A DNA stretch of 64,000 bases from Streptomyces sp. NBC_01723 (GCF_036246005.1 NZ_CP109171.1:2220001-2284000); one strand, 5' to 3'. Shown: positions 25,829 to 34,402, counted from the stretch's first letter. The notes: a model not told the origin generated them from the sequence alone. Program-made: numbers and translations.

Positions 25829-27145
25829 GTGACCGAAGCCTCCCCCGTGTCCGCCGACGCGCCCGTCGGCCTGCGTGCCCTGCTGCCCGACCTCTCTCCC
25901 TGGCGGGCCTCCCGGGACTTCCGGCGGCTCTGGGTCGCCGGGCTGATCACGACTTTCGGGAGCTTCCTGACCTTCGTCGCGCTGCCGGTGCAGATCAAGG
26001 AGCTGACCGGGTCCGCGGCGGCGGTGGGCGCGATCGGCGCCGTGGAGCTGGTGCCGCTGATGGTGTTCGGGCTGTACGGCGGCGCGCTGGCCGACGCCTG
26101 GGACAAGCGGAAGCTGATCGTGTGGACGGAGGCCGGTCAGGGCGTGCTGTGCGCCGCGCTGCTGGTCAACTCGCTGATGCCGAGCCCCGCCGTGTGGCCG
26201 CTGTACGTGATCGCCGCGCTCACCTCGGCGCTCGGCGCGGTGCAGCGCCCCGCCCTGGACGCGCTGATCCCGCGGATCGTCGCCCATGAGCACCTGCCGG
26301 CCGCCGCCTCGTTGAACGCGCTGCGCTGGCAGGCCGGCGGGATCGCCGGGCCGGCGCTGGCCGGTGTGGTGGTGGCGTACGCGGGTCTCGGCTGGGCGTA
26401 TGCGGTGGACCTGATCACCTTCCTCGCCTCCGTGGCCCTGGTGGTGGGCCTCGCCTCCGCGCCCGCCTCGCACGAGGCGGCGAAGCCGTCGTGGGCGGCG
26501 ATCGCCGAGGGGGCCCGGTACGCGTGGAGCCGCAAGGAGCTGCTGGGCACGTACGCGGTCGACCTGGCGGCGATGTTCCTGGCGATGCCTCTCGCGGTGC
26601 TGCCGTTCCTGGCGGACGAGCTGGGCGCCGAGTGGTCGCTGGGCCTGATGTACGCGGCGATCCCGGCGGGGTCGCTGCTGGTGAGCGTGAGCAGCGGGTG
26701 GACGTCGCGGGTGCACCGGCACGGGCGGATGGTGGTGCTGGCGGCGGCCGGGTGGGGTGTGGCGATCGCCGCCGCGGGGGTCGCCGGGAATGTGTGGCTG
26801 GTGCTGCTGTGCTTCGTCCTGGCCGGCGCCTGCGACATGGTCAGTGGCGTCTTCCGCAGCGCGATGTGGAACCAGACCATCCCGGACGAGCTGCGCGGGC
26901 GGCTCGCGGGCATCGAGTTGCTGTCCTACTCGGTGGGCCCGCAGCTGGGCCAGGTCCGGGCGGGCGGCACGGCCGCGCTCACGGGGGTGCGGGCGTCGGT
27001 GTGGTCGGGCGGGCTGCTGTGCGCGGGCGCGGTGGGGCTGCTGGCGCTGTGCCTGCCGACGATGATGACGTACGACGTGCGGACCAACGAGCACGCGGTG
27101 CGGCTGCGCGAGAAACGCGCGGCCGCCCGCACGCCGGACGCCTGA
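25829..27145 (+). CDS. MFS transporter, EntS-like
   Basis: 438 residues from GTG 25829, twelve predicted membrane helices. The N terminus FRRLWVAGLITTFGSFLTFVALPVQ and the loop ALADAWDKRKLI are typical of the EntS/MFS_3 exporter group, many of which move siderophores. A further family signature is ACDMVSGVFRSAMWNQTIP with LRGRLAGIE. The presence of an iron-regulated heme oxygenase nearby is suggestive, but no siderophore genes are in the window, so the substrate is open. Confidence 0.9.
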   Translation: MTEASPVSADAPVGLRALLPDLSPWRASRDFRRLWVAGLITTFGSFLTFVALPVQIKELTGSAAAVGAIGAVELVPLMVFGLYGGALADAWDKRKLIVWTEAGQGVLCAALLVNSLMPSPAVWPLYVIAALTSALGAVQRPALDALIPRIVAHEHLPAAASLNALRWQAGGIAGPALAGVVVAYAGLGWAYAVDLITFLASVALVVGLASAPASHEAAKPSWAAIAEGARYAWSRKELLGTYAVDLAAMFLAMPLAVLPFLADELGAEWSLGLMYAAIPAGSLLVSVSSGWTSRVHRHGRMVVLAAAGWGVAIAAAGVAGNVWLVLLCFVLAGACDMVSGVFRSAMWNQTIPDELRGRLAGIELLSYSVGPQLGQVRAGGTAALTGVRASVWSGGLLCAGAVGLLALCLPTMMTYDVRTNEHAVRLREKRAAARTPDA

Positions 27146-27180
27146 TCAGGTCGCGTGGCGAGGCCCGGTCAGGCGTCCGG

Positions 27181-27411
27181 TCACTCGTCGTCGGGACGGC
27201 CCGCGGGGGCGTCGTGCCACTTGGGGTCGTTCTCCCATTCGAGGTTGCGCTCGCGGGCGGTCTGCATCGCGTGCTCGGCCTCGGCGCGGGAGGCGTACGG
27301 CCCGAAGCGGTTCTTCGCCGGGCACTCCGGGCCCTCCTCGACCTTCTTGTGCTCCAGGCAGTAGTACCACTCGCCCGGCTTGCCGACCGTGCGCTTCTTG
27401 AACAGGGCCAT
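27181..27411 (-). CDS. Small conserved hypothetical protein with Cys/His cluster
   Basis: 76 residues from the ATG at 27411, GAGGAGC ribosome site upstream. It contains [16 protein letters not shown], a C-x2-H...C arrangement that could bind a metal, followed by [20 protein letters not shown], similar to SPOR-like short repeats. Likely cytoplasmic. It is divergent from map; the two starts are 58 bases apart. No function is known to me. Confidence 0.75.
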   Translation of the reverse strand: MALFKKRTVGKPGEWYYCLEHKKVEEGPECPAKNRFGPYASRAEAEHAMQTARERNLEWENDPKWHDAPAGRPDDE

Positions 27412-27456
27412 GACCAGCTCCTCTCGCCACCGACATGTTCCCCCATGCCCGCTGGT

Positions 27457-27470
27457 TAGACTCCTTCGCA
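27457..27470 (+). promoter_or_regulatory. -10 element of map, leaderless-type start
   Basis: TAGACT (27457-27462) lies 7 bases before the map ATG at 27470, and there is no ribosome site. A start of transcription at or next to the ATG is expected, giving a leaderless mRNA. No good -35 is visible. Confidence 0.5.
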
Positions 27471-28327
27471 TGTCTGGCCAGTCGCTGCTCGTACCAGGGG
27501 AGCTGTCTCCCACCCGTTCCGTGCCCGGAAACATCCGGCGGCCCGAGTACGTCGGAAAGCCCGCGCCCACGCCGTACACCGGTCCGGAGGTGCAGACGCC
27601 CGAGACCGTCGAGGCGATGCGCGTGGCCGGGCGGATCGCGGCGCGGGCGATGGAGGAGGCCGCGAAGCTCATCGCGCCCGGTGTGACGACGGACGAGCTG
27701 GACCGGGTGGCGCACGCCTACATGTGCGACCACGGCGCCTACCCGTCGACGCTCGGTTACCGGGGTTTCCCCAAGTCGCTGTGCAGCTCGGTCAACGAGG
27801 TCATCTGCCACGGCATCCCGGACTCCACGGTGCTGCGCGACGGCGACATCGTGAACCTCGACGTGACGGCGTACATCGGCGGTGTGCACGGCGACAACAA
27901 CGCGACGTACCTGGTCGGCGAGGTGGACGAGGAGAGCCGGCTGCTGGTCGAGCGGACCCGGGAGGCGCTGGCCCGCGCGATCAAGGCGGTCCGGCCGGGC
28001 CGGCAGATCAACATCATCGGCCGGGTCATCGAGTCGTACGCCAAGCGGTTCGGGTACGGGGTGGTGCGGGACTTCACCGGGCACGGCATCAACACGTCGT
28101 TCCACTCGGGGCTCATCGTCCCGCACTACGACAGCCCGCACGCGACGACCGTCATCCAGCCCGGGATGACCTTCACCATCGAGCCGATGCTGACGCTCGG
28201 GACGCACGAGTACGACATGTGGGACGACGGCTGGACGGTCGTGACGAAGGACCGCCGGCGGACGGCCCAGTTCGAGCACACGCTGGTGGTGACCGACTCG
28301 GGGGCGGAGATCCTCACCCTCCCGTAG
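27470..28327 (+). CDS. map: Methionine aminopeptidase, type I
   Basis: 285 residues; removes the initiator Met from new proteins. The five metal ligands of the pita-bread fold are visible: Asp in NLDVTAYI, Asp in VHGDNNATY, His in [11 protein letters not shown], Glu in FTIEPMLTL and Glu in QFEHTLVV. The N-terminal extension of about 40 residues ([11 protein letters not shown]) is that of the actinobacterial MetAP1c group. Transcript likely leaderless; a strong hairpin follows the stop. Confidence 0.95.
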   Translation: MSGQSLLVPGELSPTRSVPGNIRRPEYVGKPAPTPYTGPEVQTPETVEAMRVAGRIAARAMEEAAKLIAPGVTTDELDRVAHAYMCDHGAYPSTLGYRGFPKSLCSSVNEVICHGIPDSTVLRDGDIVNLDVTAYIGGVHGDNNATYLVGEVDEESRLLVERTREALARAIKAVRPGRQINIIGRVIESYAKRFGYGVVRDFTGHGINTSFHSGLIVPHYDSPHATTVIQPGMTFTIEPMLTLGTHEYDMWDDGWTVVTKDRRRTAQFEHTLVVTDSGAEILTLP

Positions 28328-28341
28328 TCCCCGCCGCGCCC

Positions 28342-28379
28342 GGTGAAGGCCCGCACTCTTCGATGTGCGGGCCTTCACC
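28342..28379 (+). terminator. Terminator hairpin after map
   Basis: GGTGAAGGCCCGCAC pairs perfectly with GTGCGGGCCTTCACC around an 8-base loop, 14 bases after the map stop, and a TTTT run follows about 14 bases further on. Confidence 0.85.
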
Positions 28380-28420
28380 TGTCTGGGTAGGCTTTTGCCG
28401 ACAGACCGTCGGAAAGACCC

Positions 28421-28448
28421 TTGACTTAGGTAAGCCTAACTATAGAAA
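28421..28448 (+). promoter_or_regulatory. Promoter with DmdR/IdeR iron box before heme oxygenase
   Basis: TTGACT (28421-28426) is a -35, and TAGAAA/TATAGA around 28441-28448 a -10. Between and over them lies TTAGGTAAGCCTAAC (28426-28440), which matches the core of the actinobacterial iron box (TTAGGTTAGGCTAACC). Binding of a DmdR1/IdeR-type repressor with iron would block the promoter, so expression should rise under iron shortage. Confidence 0.8.
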
Positions 28449-28456
28449 ATCGGCCC

Positions 28457-29104
28457 ATGGACTCCTTCTCGACCCTCATCCGCACGGCGTCGCACGAGCA
28501 GCACGTGGAGGCCGAGACCTCCACGTTCATGAGCGACCTGCTCGGCGGCCGGCTCGGCGTCGACGCGTACGCGCGCTACACCGAGCAGCTGTGGTTCGTC
28601 TACGAAGCCCTGGAGAGCGCCGCCGACCGCCTCGCGGCGGACCCGGTGGCGGGTCCCTTCATCCAGCCGCAGCTGCTGCGGCTGGCCTCGCTGGAGCGGG
28701 ACCTGGCCCATCTGCGCGGCCCCGACTGGCGTGCGGGGCTGACCGCCCTGCCCGCGACGGGGGCGTACGCCGCCCGGGTGCGCGAGTGCGCCGAGGAGTG
28801 GCCCGCGGGGTACGTCGCCCACCACTACACGCGCTACCTCGGCGACCTGTCCGGCGGCCAGATCATCCGCGACAAGGCGGAGCGGACGTGGGGCTTCGCC
28901 CGCAAGGGCGACGGAGTCCGTTTCTACGTCTTCGAGGAGATCGGCAACCCGGCCGCCTTCAAGCGGGAGTACCGCGAACTGCTCGACGGCATCCGCGCGG
29001 ACGACCTGGAGAAGCAGCGGGTGGTGGCCGAGTGCAAGCGCGCCTTCGCCCTGAACACGGCGGTCTTCCGGGCACTGGGCGAGGAGTTCCCGCTCTCCGC
29101 GTGA
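28457..29104 (+). CDS. Biliverdin-producing heme oxygenase
   Basis: 215 residues of the HmuO type. The proximal heme ligand is H16 (EQHVEAE) and the distal helix is YLGDLSGGQ, whose glycines let oxygen bind. It opens heme to biliverdin, iron and CO, so that heme can serve as an iron source. There is no signal peptide. It is controlled by the iron box directly upstream. In related genomes heme uptake genes are near; here only remnants remain (29911-30791). Confidence 0.93.
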   Translation: MDSFSTLIRTASHEQHVEAETSTFMSDLLGGRLGVDAYARYTEQLWFVYEALESAADRLAADPVAGPFIQPQLLRLASLERDLAHLRGPDWRAGLTALPATGAYAARVRECAEEWPAGYVAHHYTRYLGDLSGGQIIRDKAERTWGFARKGDGVRFYVFEEIGNPAAFKREYRELLDGIRADDLEKQRVVAECKRAFALNTAVFRALGEEFPLSA

Positions 29105-29200
29105 ACCGGCCCCGGACCCCGGCGCGTGGCCCACTGGCCCCCCAGGGGCGTCGCGCGCACACCCTGTTCCACCCGTACGGAGGTGCGGCGCCGTGCGCTT

Positions 29201-29845
29201 TCACCGCTCCAGACGCACCCGCCCGCCGATCTCGACCCAGCCCTCCGGCTGCGGAGCGGTGAGAATCTGCGATCCGGCGCCCTGCGTGATGTTGAGCGCG
29301 CGGCCCAGCCGCTCGGTCAGCAGCAGCGCCGCCGCACCGGTCGCCTCGTCCTCGTCGATGCCGTCGTCCCGGCCCGGGAAGGCACGGGCCCGCACCCGCC
29401 CCGCCGCCTCGTCCTCCCACGCCCAGGCATAAACCCAGTCCCCCGGCGGCGGCACCGGCAGGTCGTCCACCTCGGCGGCGGTGGCGTACTGGCGCAGGGT
29501 GCGCGGCGGGGCCCACTCGGGGCGGGCCTCGATCCAGCTGAACTCCCCGTCCAGCCGGGCGCCCACCACCCCGGCCGGGGTGACGAGTTCGGGCACGTCG
29601 AGCAGCCAGGCCGTGCCGACGCAGGGGTGCCCGGCGAAGGGCAGGCGCAGGGTGGGCGTGTAGATGTCGACGACGCCGCGCTCCGGGTCGTCGACGAACA
29701 CCGTCTCGCTGAAGCCGAGTTTCGCGGCCAGCTCCTGCCGCCGCCCCGGCTCGGGCACCACGGAGCCCTCCCGGACGACGCCCAGCTCGTTGCCGTATCC
29801 GCCGTTCGGCGCGCAGAAGACGCGCAGTACGTCGTAGTCAGTCAC
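29201..29845 (-). CDS. PhzF-family isomerase-like protein
   Basis: 214 residues from GTG 29845. The PhzF fold shows NGGYGNELGVV (the family GNxxAVV motif), the middle motif LPFAGHPCVGTAWLL and the end GRALNITQGAGSQILTA followed by WVEIGGRV. Members isomerise or epimerise small acids, such as trans-2,3-dihydro-3-hydroxyanthranilate in phenazine synthesis; the substrate here is unknown and no phenazine genes are nearby. It is shorter than the usual 260-300 residues. Convergent with heme oxygenase. Confidence 0.88.
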   Translation of the reverse strand: MTDYDVLRVFCAPNGGYGNELGVVREGSVVPEPGRRQELAAKLGFSETVFVDDPERGVVDIYTPTLRLPFAGHPCVGTAWLLDVPELVTPAGVVGARLDGEFSWIEARPEWAPPRTLRQYATAAEVDDLPVPPPGDWVYAWAWEDEAAGRVRARAFPGRDDGIDEDEATGAAALLLTERLGRALNITQGAGSQILTAPQPEGWVEIGGRVRLER

Positions 29846-29910
29846 CGAAGCATTCAAGCATCGTCCGGAGGGCCGGAGCGGCACGGGAGTCCGCCCCGGC
29901 CCGCGACGGA

Positions 29911-30260
29911 CTACTGCTGGGTCCGGCGCCTGCGCGTCGCGTAGCGCGCCCGCTCCGATCGCGACCGCGACGCCCGCCGCCCCGGCCAGGGCCGGGCCCG
30001 GGATGTCGGAGCCGGTGGTGGCGAGGGTGAGGTCGAGCTGATGGCCGCCGCCGCTCGTGCGGTGACCGAGGAAGCGCACGCCGCCGGAGTACGGCCCGGA
30101 AGGTGCCCTGATCGCCGTCGTGGGCGCCGGTCGCGGAGTGGAAGCGGAAGGCGCTGCCGCCGACGGTGGCCGCTCCCCCGGTCAGCGAGTAACTCCCCTT
30201 GGCGATGGGCCCGGTGACGTAGCTCTGGAACGACTTGATGCCCCGGTCGAGCCGTCCGCC
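29911..30260 (-). pseudogene. Degenerate HtaA-domain heme-binding surface protein
   Basis: Pieces of one HtaA-type domain are spread over three frames. In the first frame (about 30242-30096) is KSFQSYVTGPIAKGSYSLTG with SAFRFHSATGAH. In the second (about 30081-29940) is VRFLGHRTSGGGHQLDLTLA plus the start of a C-terminal hydrophobic helix (AGAAGVAVAIGAGAL). In the third is YATRRRRTQQ and a stop at 29911. The helix and Arg cluster are the usual wall/membrane anchor. Two frameshifts and the missing N-terminal part show it is dead. Confidence 0.75.
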
Positions 30261-30426
30261 CTGCACGGTCCGACTCTCGGCTTCTTCTGGCTGCTGCGCC
30301 GCACCCGGCGCAGGCAAGGGGGTTGGGCATGAGAGCCACGAAGGTGTCCAACACGCGGGCCCTGCTGCGGCTCGTACCGTCCCGTCCACTGCCGCCGCCC
30401 CCGGCCGCGCCCGGCGACGTGCGCGC

Positions 30427-30791
30427 GGAGGCGGCGGCGAGCGGGCCCGGGTGGCGCTCGCCCGGGTCCTCGCGCAGCGCGCGCCGCTGCTCCTGCTCGA
30501 CGAACCGACCGCGACCCTGGACCTGCGGCACCAGGAACTCGTCCTCCGCCTGTGCCGGGAGCGGGTGCGGGCCGGGGACGCGGTGGCCGTCGTCCTGCAC
30601 GGCCTCGCGCTGGCGGCGGCGTACGCGGACCGGGTGGCGATCCTGCGGGCGGGCCGGATCACGGCCGAGGGCCCCCCGGCGGAGGTGTGTTCGCCGAGCC
30701 CCTTCTCTCAGAGGTCTACGACCAGCCGGTGGAGGTGCTGCCGCACCCGCGCACGGGCGCGCTGCTGGTCGTCCCGCGCCGCGAGGTGTGA
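30427..30791 (+). pseudogene. Truncated, frameshifted heme ABC transporter ATPase (hmuV-like)
   Basis: Only the C-terminal half remains. It has the signature GGGERARVALARVLAQ, Walker B LLLLDEPTATLDL and the H-loop region VVLHGLALAAAYADRV (the usual VLHDL Asp is Gly). At about 30684 the frame shifts, after which FAEPLLSEVYDQPVEVLPHP and the stop at 30791 are read. The Walker A half is missing. It is the remnant of a heme importer next to an intact heme oxygenase. Confidence 0.8.
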
Positions 30792-30891
30792 ACGGAGGTC
30801 ACGGTGTGGCGGCTGTCCCCGGTCCCGGCGTTCGGACGCCGCCCCGCCCCGGTAGGGTTCGCCTCCGGGAAGGGGAAGGTGAAGGAACCTG

Positions 30892-31881
30892 ATGAGCAGG
30901 GATCGCGGCCCTCGACGGCCCCACCGGCTTGACCGGAAGATACTCACGGCGGCCTCGGTGACCGCTTTGTCGTTGACGGCGAGCGGATGCGTGGTGGTGC
31001 ACGGCGAGCGCGAGGTGCTCCCCTCGGCCACCCGGGCCGAAGCCGCCAAGGCGCTCGAACAGTTCACCTCCGCGTACAACGCCGCCGACAAGGCGTACGA
31101 CGCGTCCCTGGACGCCGAGCACACCGCCGGCGCCCTCGCCGCCATCGACTCGGCGCGGCTGAAGGCGGGCCGGACCAACCACCCGGACGGCAACCCGGCG
31201 CACGCGCCGCTGGAGCTGACCGACGCGAAGTACACGATTCCGAAGAAGGCGGGCTGGCCCCGCTGGTTCGTCGCGGACACCAAGGCCAACAAGGGCGGAA
31301 CGTCGCGCTGGCTGCTGGTGTTCACCCGTGACGGCCTGGACGAGACCTGGCAGGCGACGTACCTGACGCTGGTCGCCCCGGACCGGATGCCCGAGTTCAA
31401 GACCGACGCGGACGGCTGGGCCGAGGCGGTCCCCGCCAACTCGACGGATCTGGCCGCCCCGCCGGGAGACCTGAGCAAGGACTACACGACGTATCTGCAG
31501 GACGGCGGCGCGTCCTTCGCGGACGGCGTGCACACCAGTTCCTGGCGGAAGGTGCGGGAGAAGCGGTCGAGCCGCCCCGGCCTGGTCACCCAGTTCATCG
31601 ACGAGCCGCTGACGAACGGCGACTACGCGCCGCTGGCGCTGCGTACGAAGGACGGCGGTGCGCTGGTGTTCTTCACCACGCGGCACTACGAGAAGCAGAC
31701 CTCGGCGCGGGGCGCGGCGGTGCCGACGCCGAACAAGGACGTGCTGGCCCTGACGGACGGCGAGATCAAGCAGTCGCTGACGATGGAGTTCGTGTCCAAC
31801 GAGGTGGCGCTCGACCCGGCGGACGGGAAGGTGTCGGTCCTGGGCCGGGTGCAGGGTCTGACGTCGGCGAAGGGCGAGTAG
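30892..31881 (+). CDS. Lipoprotein of unknown function
   Basis: 329 residues. The N terminus is basic (RGPRRPHRLDRK), followed by a short hydrophobic stretch with lipobox LTASGC, so the mature protein should be lipid-anchored at the Cys (about residue 33) on the outer face. The rest is a soluble two-part domain with YTIPKKAGWPRWFVAD and FVSNEVALDPADGKVSVLGR. Conserved in streptomycetes to my knowledge, without known function. AAGGAA ribosome site. No partner gene. Confidence 0.8.
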   Translation: MSRDRGPRRPHRLDRKILTAASVTALSLTASGCVVVHGEREVLPSATRAEAAKALEQFTSAYNAADKAYDASLDAEHTAGALAAIDSARLKAGRTNHPDGNPAHAPLELTDAKYTIPKKAGWPRWFVADTKANKGGTSRWLLVFTRDGLDETWQATYLTLVAPDRMPEFKTDADGWAEAVPANSTDLAAPPGDLSKDYTTYLQDGGASFADGVHTSSWRKVREKRSSRPGLVTQFIDEPLTNGDYAPLALRTKDGGALVFFTTRHYEKQTSARGAAVPTPNKDVLALTDGEIKQSLTMEFVSNEVALDPADGKVSVLGRVQGLTSAKGE

Positions 31882-31896
31882 CCCCGCCGCCGGGCC

Positions 31897-32628
31897 TCAG
31901 CGGCGCAGTGGCCAGGCCGTGCCCGCCTGGTCGCTCTCCTCGCCGGTGTGCCGGGCGCAGGCGTCGGTGAGGGTCTCCAGCAGGGTCAGCGGGTCCGGCA
32001 GCGGGTGCTCGGGTCCGCGCACCCAGTGCACCGTGCGGTCCTCGCCGGGCAGCCGGGCGGGAGGTACGAGTACGTAGGACCCGCGGCAGTGCCAGCGCAG
32101 CCCGGGGTGCTCGTCCATGGTCTCGGGGTGGCAGTCCAGCTCGCAGGGCCACCACTCGTCCTCGTCCTCGGGGGTGCCGCGGGTGAGAGTGAACAGCAGC
32201 ATGCGGCCGTCGTCGCTCTCGGCGACCGGGCCGACGTCGATGCCGGCGTCCAGCAGCCGCCGGACCGCCTCGCGACCGGCCTCCAGGGGCACGTCGAGGA
32301 CGTCGTGGACCATGCCGGTCGCGGTGATGAAGTTGGCCTCGGGCTGATGCCGGGCCCAGCGCTCGATCTGCGACCGGTCGGTGGTGGACTGGGTCTGCCA
32401 GGCGAAGGAGACCGGGTGTCGCGCCGGGGTGGGACAGCCCACGCGGTCGCAGGAGCAACGGTATCCGGCGGGGTGCGCGGCGGGCGCCAGCGGCAGTCCC
32501 GCACCGGCGGCGGCGAGCAGCAGGTCCTCCCGGCCACCGTCACCGGCGGCCTCCTTGGGGCGGCGTCCGCGCAGCCACGAGGAGAGTTTGCCCTGCAGAC
32601 CGCTCCGACCGCCGAACTCCGCGCTCAT
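31897..32628 (-). CDS. Bifunctional primase/polymerase (Prim-Pol) N-terminal domain protein
   Basis: 243 residues from ATG 32628 (AAGGGG upstream). The domain opens GLPLAPAAHPAGYRCSCDRVGCPTPARHPVSFAWQT, here with a Cys cluster, and continues with IERWARHQPEANFITATG, the core of the Prim-Pol (AEP) fold. No helicase part is attached. Stand-alone versions are frequent on actinobacterial chromosomes; a DNA synthesis or repair role is possible, but the acidic catalytic residues could not be fixed by eye. It converges with the lipoprotein gene. Confidence 0.8.
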   Translation of the reverse strand: MSAEFGGRSGLQGKLSSWLRGRRPKEAAGDGGREDLLLAAAGAGLPLAPAAHPAGYRCSCDRVGCPTPARHPVSFAWQTQSTTDRSQIERWARHQPEANFITATGMVHDVLDVPLEAGREAVRRLLDAGIDVGPVAESDDGRMLLFTLTRGTPEDEDEWWPCELDCHPETMDEHPGLRWHCRGSYVLVPPARLPGEDRTVHWVRGPEHPLPDPLTLLETLTDACARHTGEESDQAGTAWPLRR

Positions 32629-32719
32629 CACACCCCTTGCCTCGCCGTCGTGCGCACCAGCATGCCCTATGGTCGCACCATTCCGCTCTTCGGGGTCGCG
32701 AAGGGACAAACTTCCCTGG

Positions 32720-33367
32720 TCACCGAGGGGCGAGCCCGTGGAGCGCGTAGTCGACGAGCGTGTCGGTGTACTCGTAGGAGATCGGCGCGGTGTGCTGGAG
32801 CCAGCGCTGGGCGAGCGGGGAGACGAAGAGTTCCAGTCCGATGCGCGGGTCGATGTCCGGCCGCACCTGGCCGGCCGCCTGGGCGGACCGCAGCCGGTCG
32901 ACGTAGAGCTGGAGCGAGGGCTCCAGGAGCTTGGCGACGAACCGCCGGCCGAGCTGCTCGTCGACGAGGCCCTCCGCTGCCAGGGCACGGGAGGGGCCCT
33001 CGAACTTCGGGTCCCGCAGTTCGTCGACGGTGCCGCGCAGTACGGCCTTGAGGTCGGCGGCGAGGTCGCCAGTGTCCGGGATGGCGTACGTCGCCTGCCC
33101 CTCGGCACCCGCGGCCCGCGCGGCGCGGTCGCCCAGGTCGAGGAATGCCTCCAGCAGGACGTCCGCCTTGGAGGACCACCAGCGGTAGATCGTCTGCTTG
33201 CCGACGCCGGCACGGGCGGCGATGCCCTCGATGGTGGTCTTGGGGTAGCCGACCTCCCCCACGAGGGCGAGGGCGGCGTCGTAGATGGCCTGGCGGGAGC
33301 GCTGGCTGCGCCGGGTGGCGTCGGGGATCGGCTTGTCGGGGGTGTGAGCGGGTTTCTGAGCGGCCAT
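32720..33367 (-). CDS. TetR-family transcriptional repressor
   Basis: 215 residues. The N-terminal helix-turn-helix is RQAIYDAALALVGEVGYPKTT followed by IEGIAARAGVGKQTIYRWW (about residues 27-72), and the C-terminal ligand domain belongs to the TetR_C_11-like group. There is no ribosome site; TAGATT ends 6 bases before the ATG, suggesting a leaderless transcript. Its -35 region is covered by an AGACG-type palindrome, so it likely represses itself and the divergent small gene at 33474. Confidence 0.93.
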   Translation of the reverse strand: MAAQKPAHTPDKPIPDATRRSQRSRQAIYDAALALVGEVGYPKTTIEGIAARAGVGKQTIYRWWSSKADVLLEAFLDLGDRAARAAGAEGQATYAIPDTGDLAADLKAVLRGTVDELRDPKFEGPSRALAAEGLVDEQLGRRFVAKLLEPSLQLYVDRLRSAQAAGQVRPDIDPRIGLELFVSPLAQRWLQHTAPISYEYTDTLVDYALHGLAPR

Positions 33368-33373
33368 GTCTCG

Positions 33374-33444
33374 AATCTATCAGGTTGACAAGACGCCCCG
33401 TCTCGCCGGACAGTGAGGGCACGAGGCCCGAGACGAACCGTCTC
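33374..33444. promoter_or_regulatory. Divergent promoter with two TetR-type palindromes
   Basis: AGACGcccCGTCT (33391-33403) and AGACGaacCGTCT (33431-33443; extended by G/C on both sides) share the same arms. The first overlaps the -35 of tetR and sits between the rightward TTGACA (33385-33390) and a -10-like GACAGT (33409-33414). The second lies downstream of that -10. This is an excellent autoregulated operator pair. Confidence 0.8.
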
Positions 33445-33473
33445 GTGTCACTGGCGAGGACGAGGAGGACACG

Positions 33474-33677
33474 ATGTCCCGAGGTGGAGCAGGAAACATA
33501 CTGGGCGTCGGCGGCACCCGCCGGAAGCTCGGCCGGGACGCCCTGCGCGGCGGCGACCGCTCCGGCAGGGCCGGCGGCGCGCCGAGCCCGCAGGAGCAGA
33601 AACGGGAGCTGCTGCGCAAACTGCAGGAGCGACGGCAGCCCCGTCAGGAAGGGGAGGGCGCCGGCGAGGCGTCGTGA
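33474..33677 (+). CDS. Small basic protein, DUF6243-like
   Basis: 67 residues, opening SRGGAGNILGVGGTRRKLGR and ending in a charged helix (EQKRELLRKLQERRQPRQE). The opening pattern is that of a short streptomycete family I recall as DUF6243. No catalytic motif. It is the divergent partner of the TetR gene and probably its main target, given the operators between them. Function unknown. Confidence 0.75.
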   Translation: MSRGGAGNILGVGGTRRKLGRDALRGGDRSGRAGGAPSPQEQKRELLRKLQERRQPRQEGEGAGEAS

Positions 33678-33689
33678 GACCGGGCCCGG

Positions 33690-34370
33690 TCAGTGTGGCT
33701 GCGCGTTCTCCAGGTAGTGGAGGACGGCGGCCACACGCCGGTCCACCTGGTCGGCCGGGGAGAGGTCGAGCTTGGCGAAGATGCTGCGGATGTGCTTGTG
33801 GACGGCTCCGTCGGTGACGACGAGCCGCCCGGCGATGGCGCTGTTGCCCAGGCCCTCGGCCATCAGGCCGAGCACCTCGCGCTCCCGGGGACTGAGCCGT
33901 TCGAGCCGGGTGTCCTGCCGGCCGCGGGTGAACAGCTGGGCGACGACCTCCGGATCGATGGCGGTGCCGCCGCCCGCGACCCGCCGCAGCGCCGCCATGA
34001 ACTCCTCGACCCGTCCGACCCGTTCCTTGAGCAGATAGCCGAGGCCACCCACGCCGCCGGTCAGCAGATCGGTGGCGAAGGACTGCTCGACGTAGGCGGA
34101 CAGCACCAGCACCGCCAGCTCAGGACGGAGCCGTCGCGCCTCGACGGCCGCGCGCACGCCTTCGTCGGTGTGGGTGGGCGGCATCCGTACGTCCAGGACG
34201 GCGACGTCGGGCCGGTGCTCGTCGATCGCGAGGAGGGCCCCCTCACCGGTGCCGGCGGTGGCGACCACGTCCAGCCCCTCGGCGCGCAGCAGCAGGGCGA
34301 GTCCTTCGCGCAACAGGGGGTCGTCCTCGGCGATGACGACCCGCAGGGCGCGGTGCTCTTGATCTTCCAC
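33690..34370 (-). CDS. NarL/LuxR-type response regulator (no adjacent kinase)
   Basis: 226 residues from GTG 34370. The receiver domain has the acidic pair (VVIAEDDPLLREGL), the phospho-acceptor Asp in VAVLDVRMPP and the Lys in YLLKERVG. The LuxR helix-turn-helix is at about 155-215 (LSPREREVLGLMAEGLGNSAIAG, then GAVHKHIRSIFAKLDL). No histidine kinase gene lies on either side, so the partner must be elsewhere or the regulator is an orphan. Confidence 0.92.
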   Translation of the reverse strand: MEDQEHRALRVVIAEDDPLLREGLALLLRAEGLDVVATAGTGEGALLAIDEHRPDVAVLDVRMPPTHTDEGVRAAVEARRLRPELAVLVLSAYVEQSFATDLLTGGVGGLGYLLKERVGRVEEFMAALRRVAGGGTAIDPEVVAQLFTRGRQDTRLERLSPREREVLGLMAEGLGNSAIAGRLVVTDGAVHKHIRSIFAKLDLSPADQVDRRVAAVLHYLENAQPH

Positions 34371-34402
34371 GGGCCCACTTCCGGATCGTCGGTCCAACGA
34401 CC

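Noticed and set aside
33678..33691. GACCGGGCCCGGTC palindrome between convergent genes as a terminator
   Set aside because: It has no loop and overlaps the stop of the response regulator gene, so hairpin formation is doubtful.
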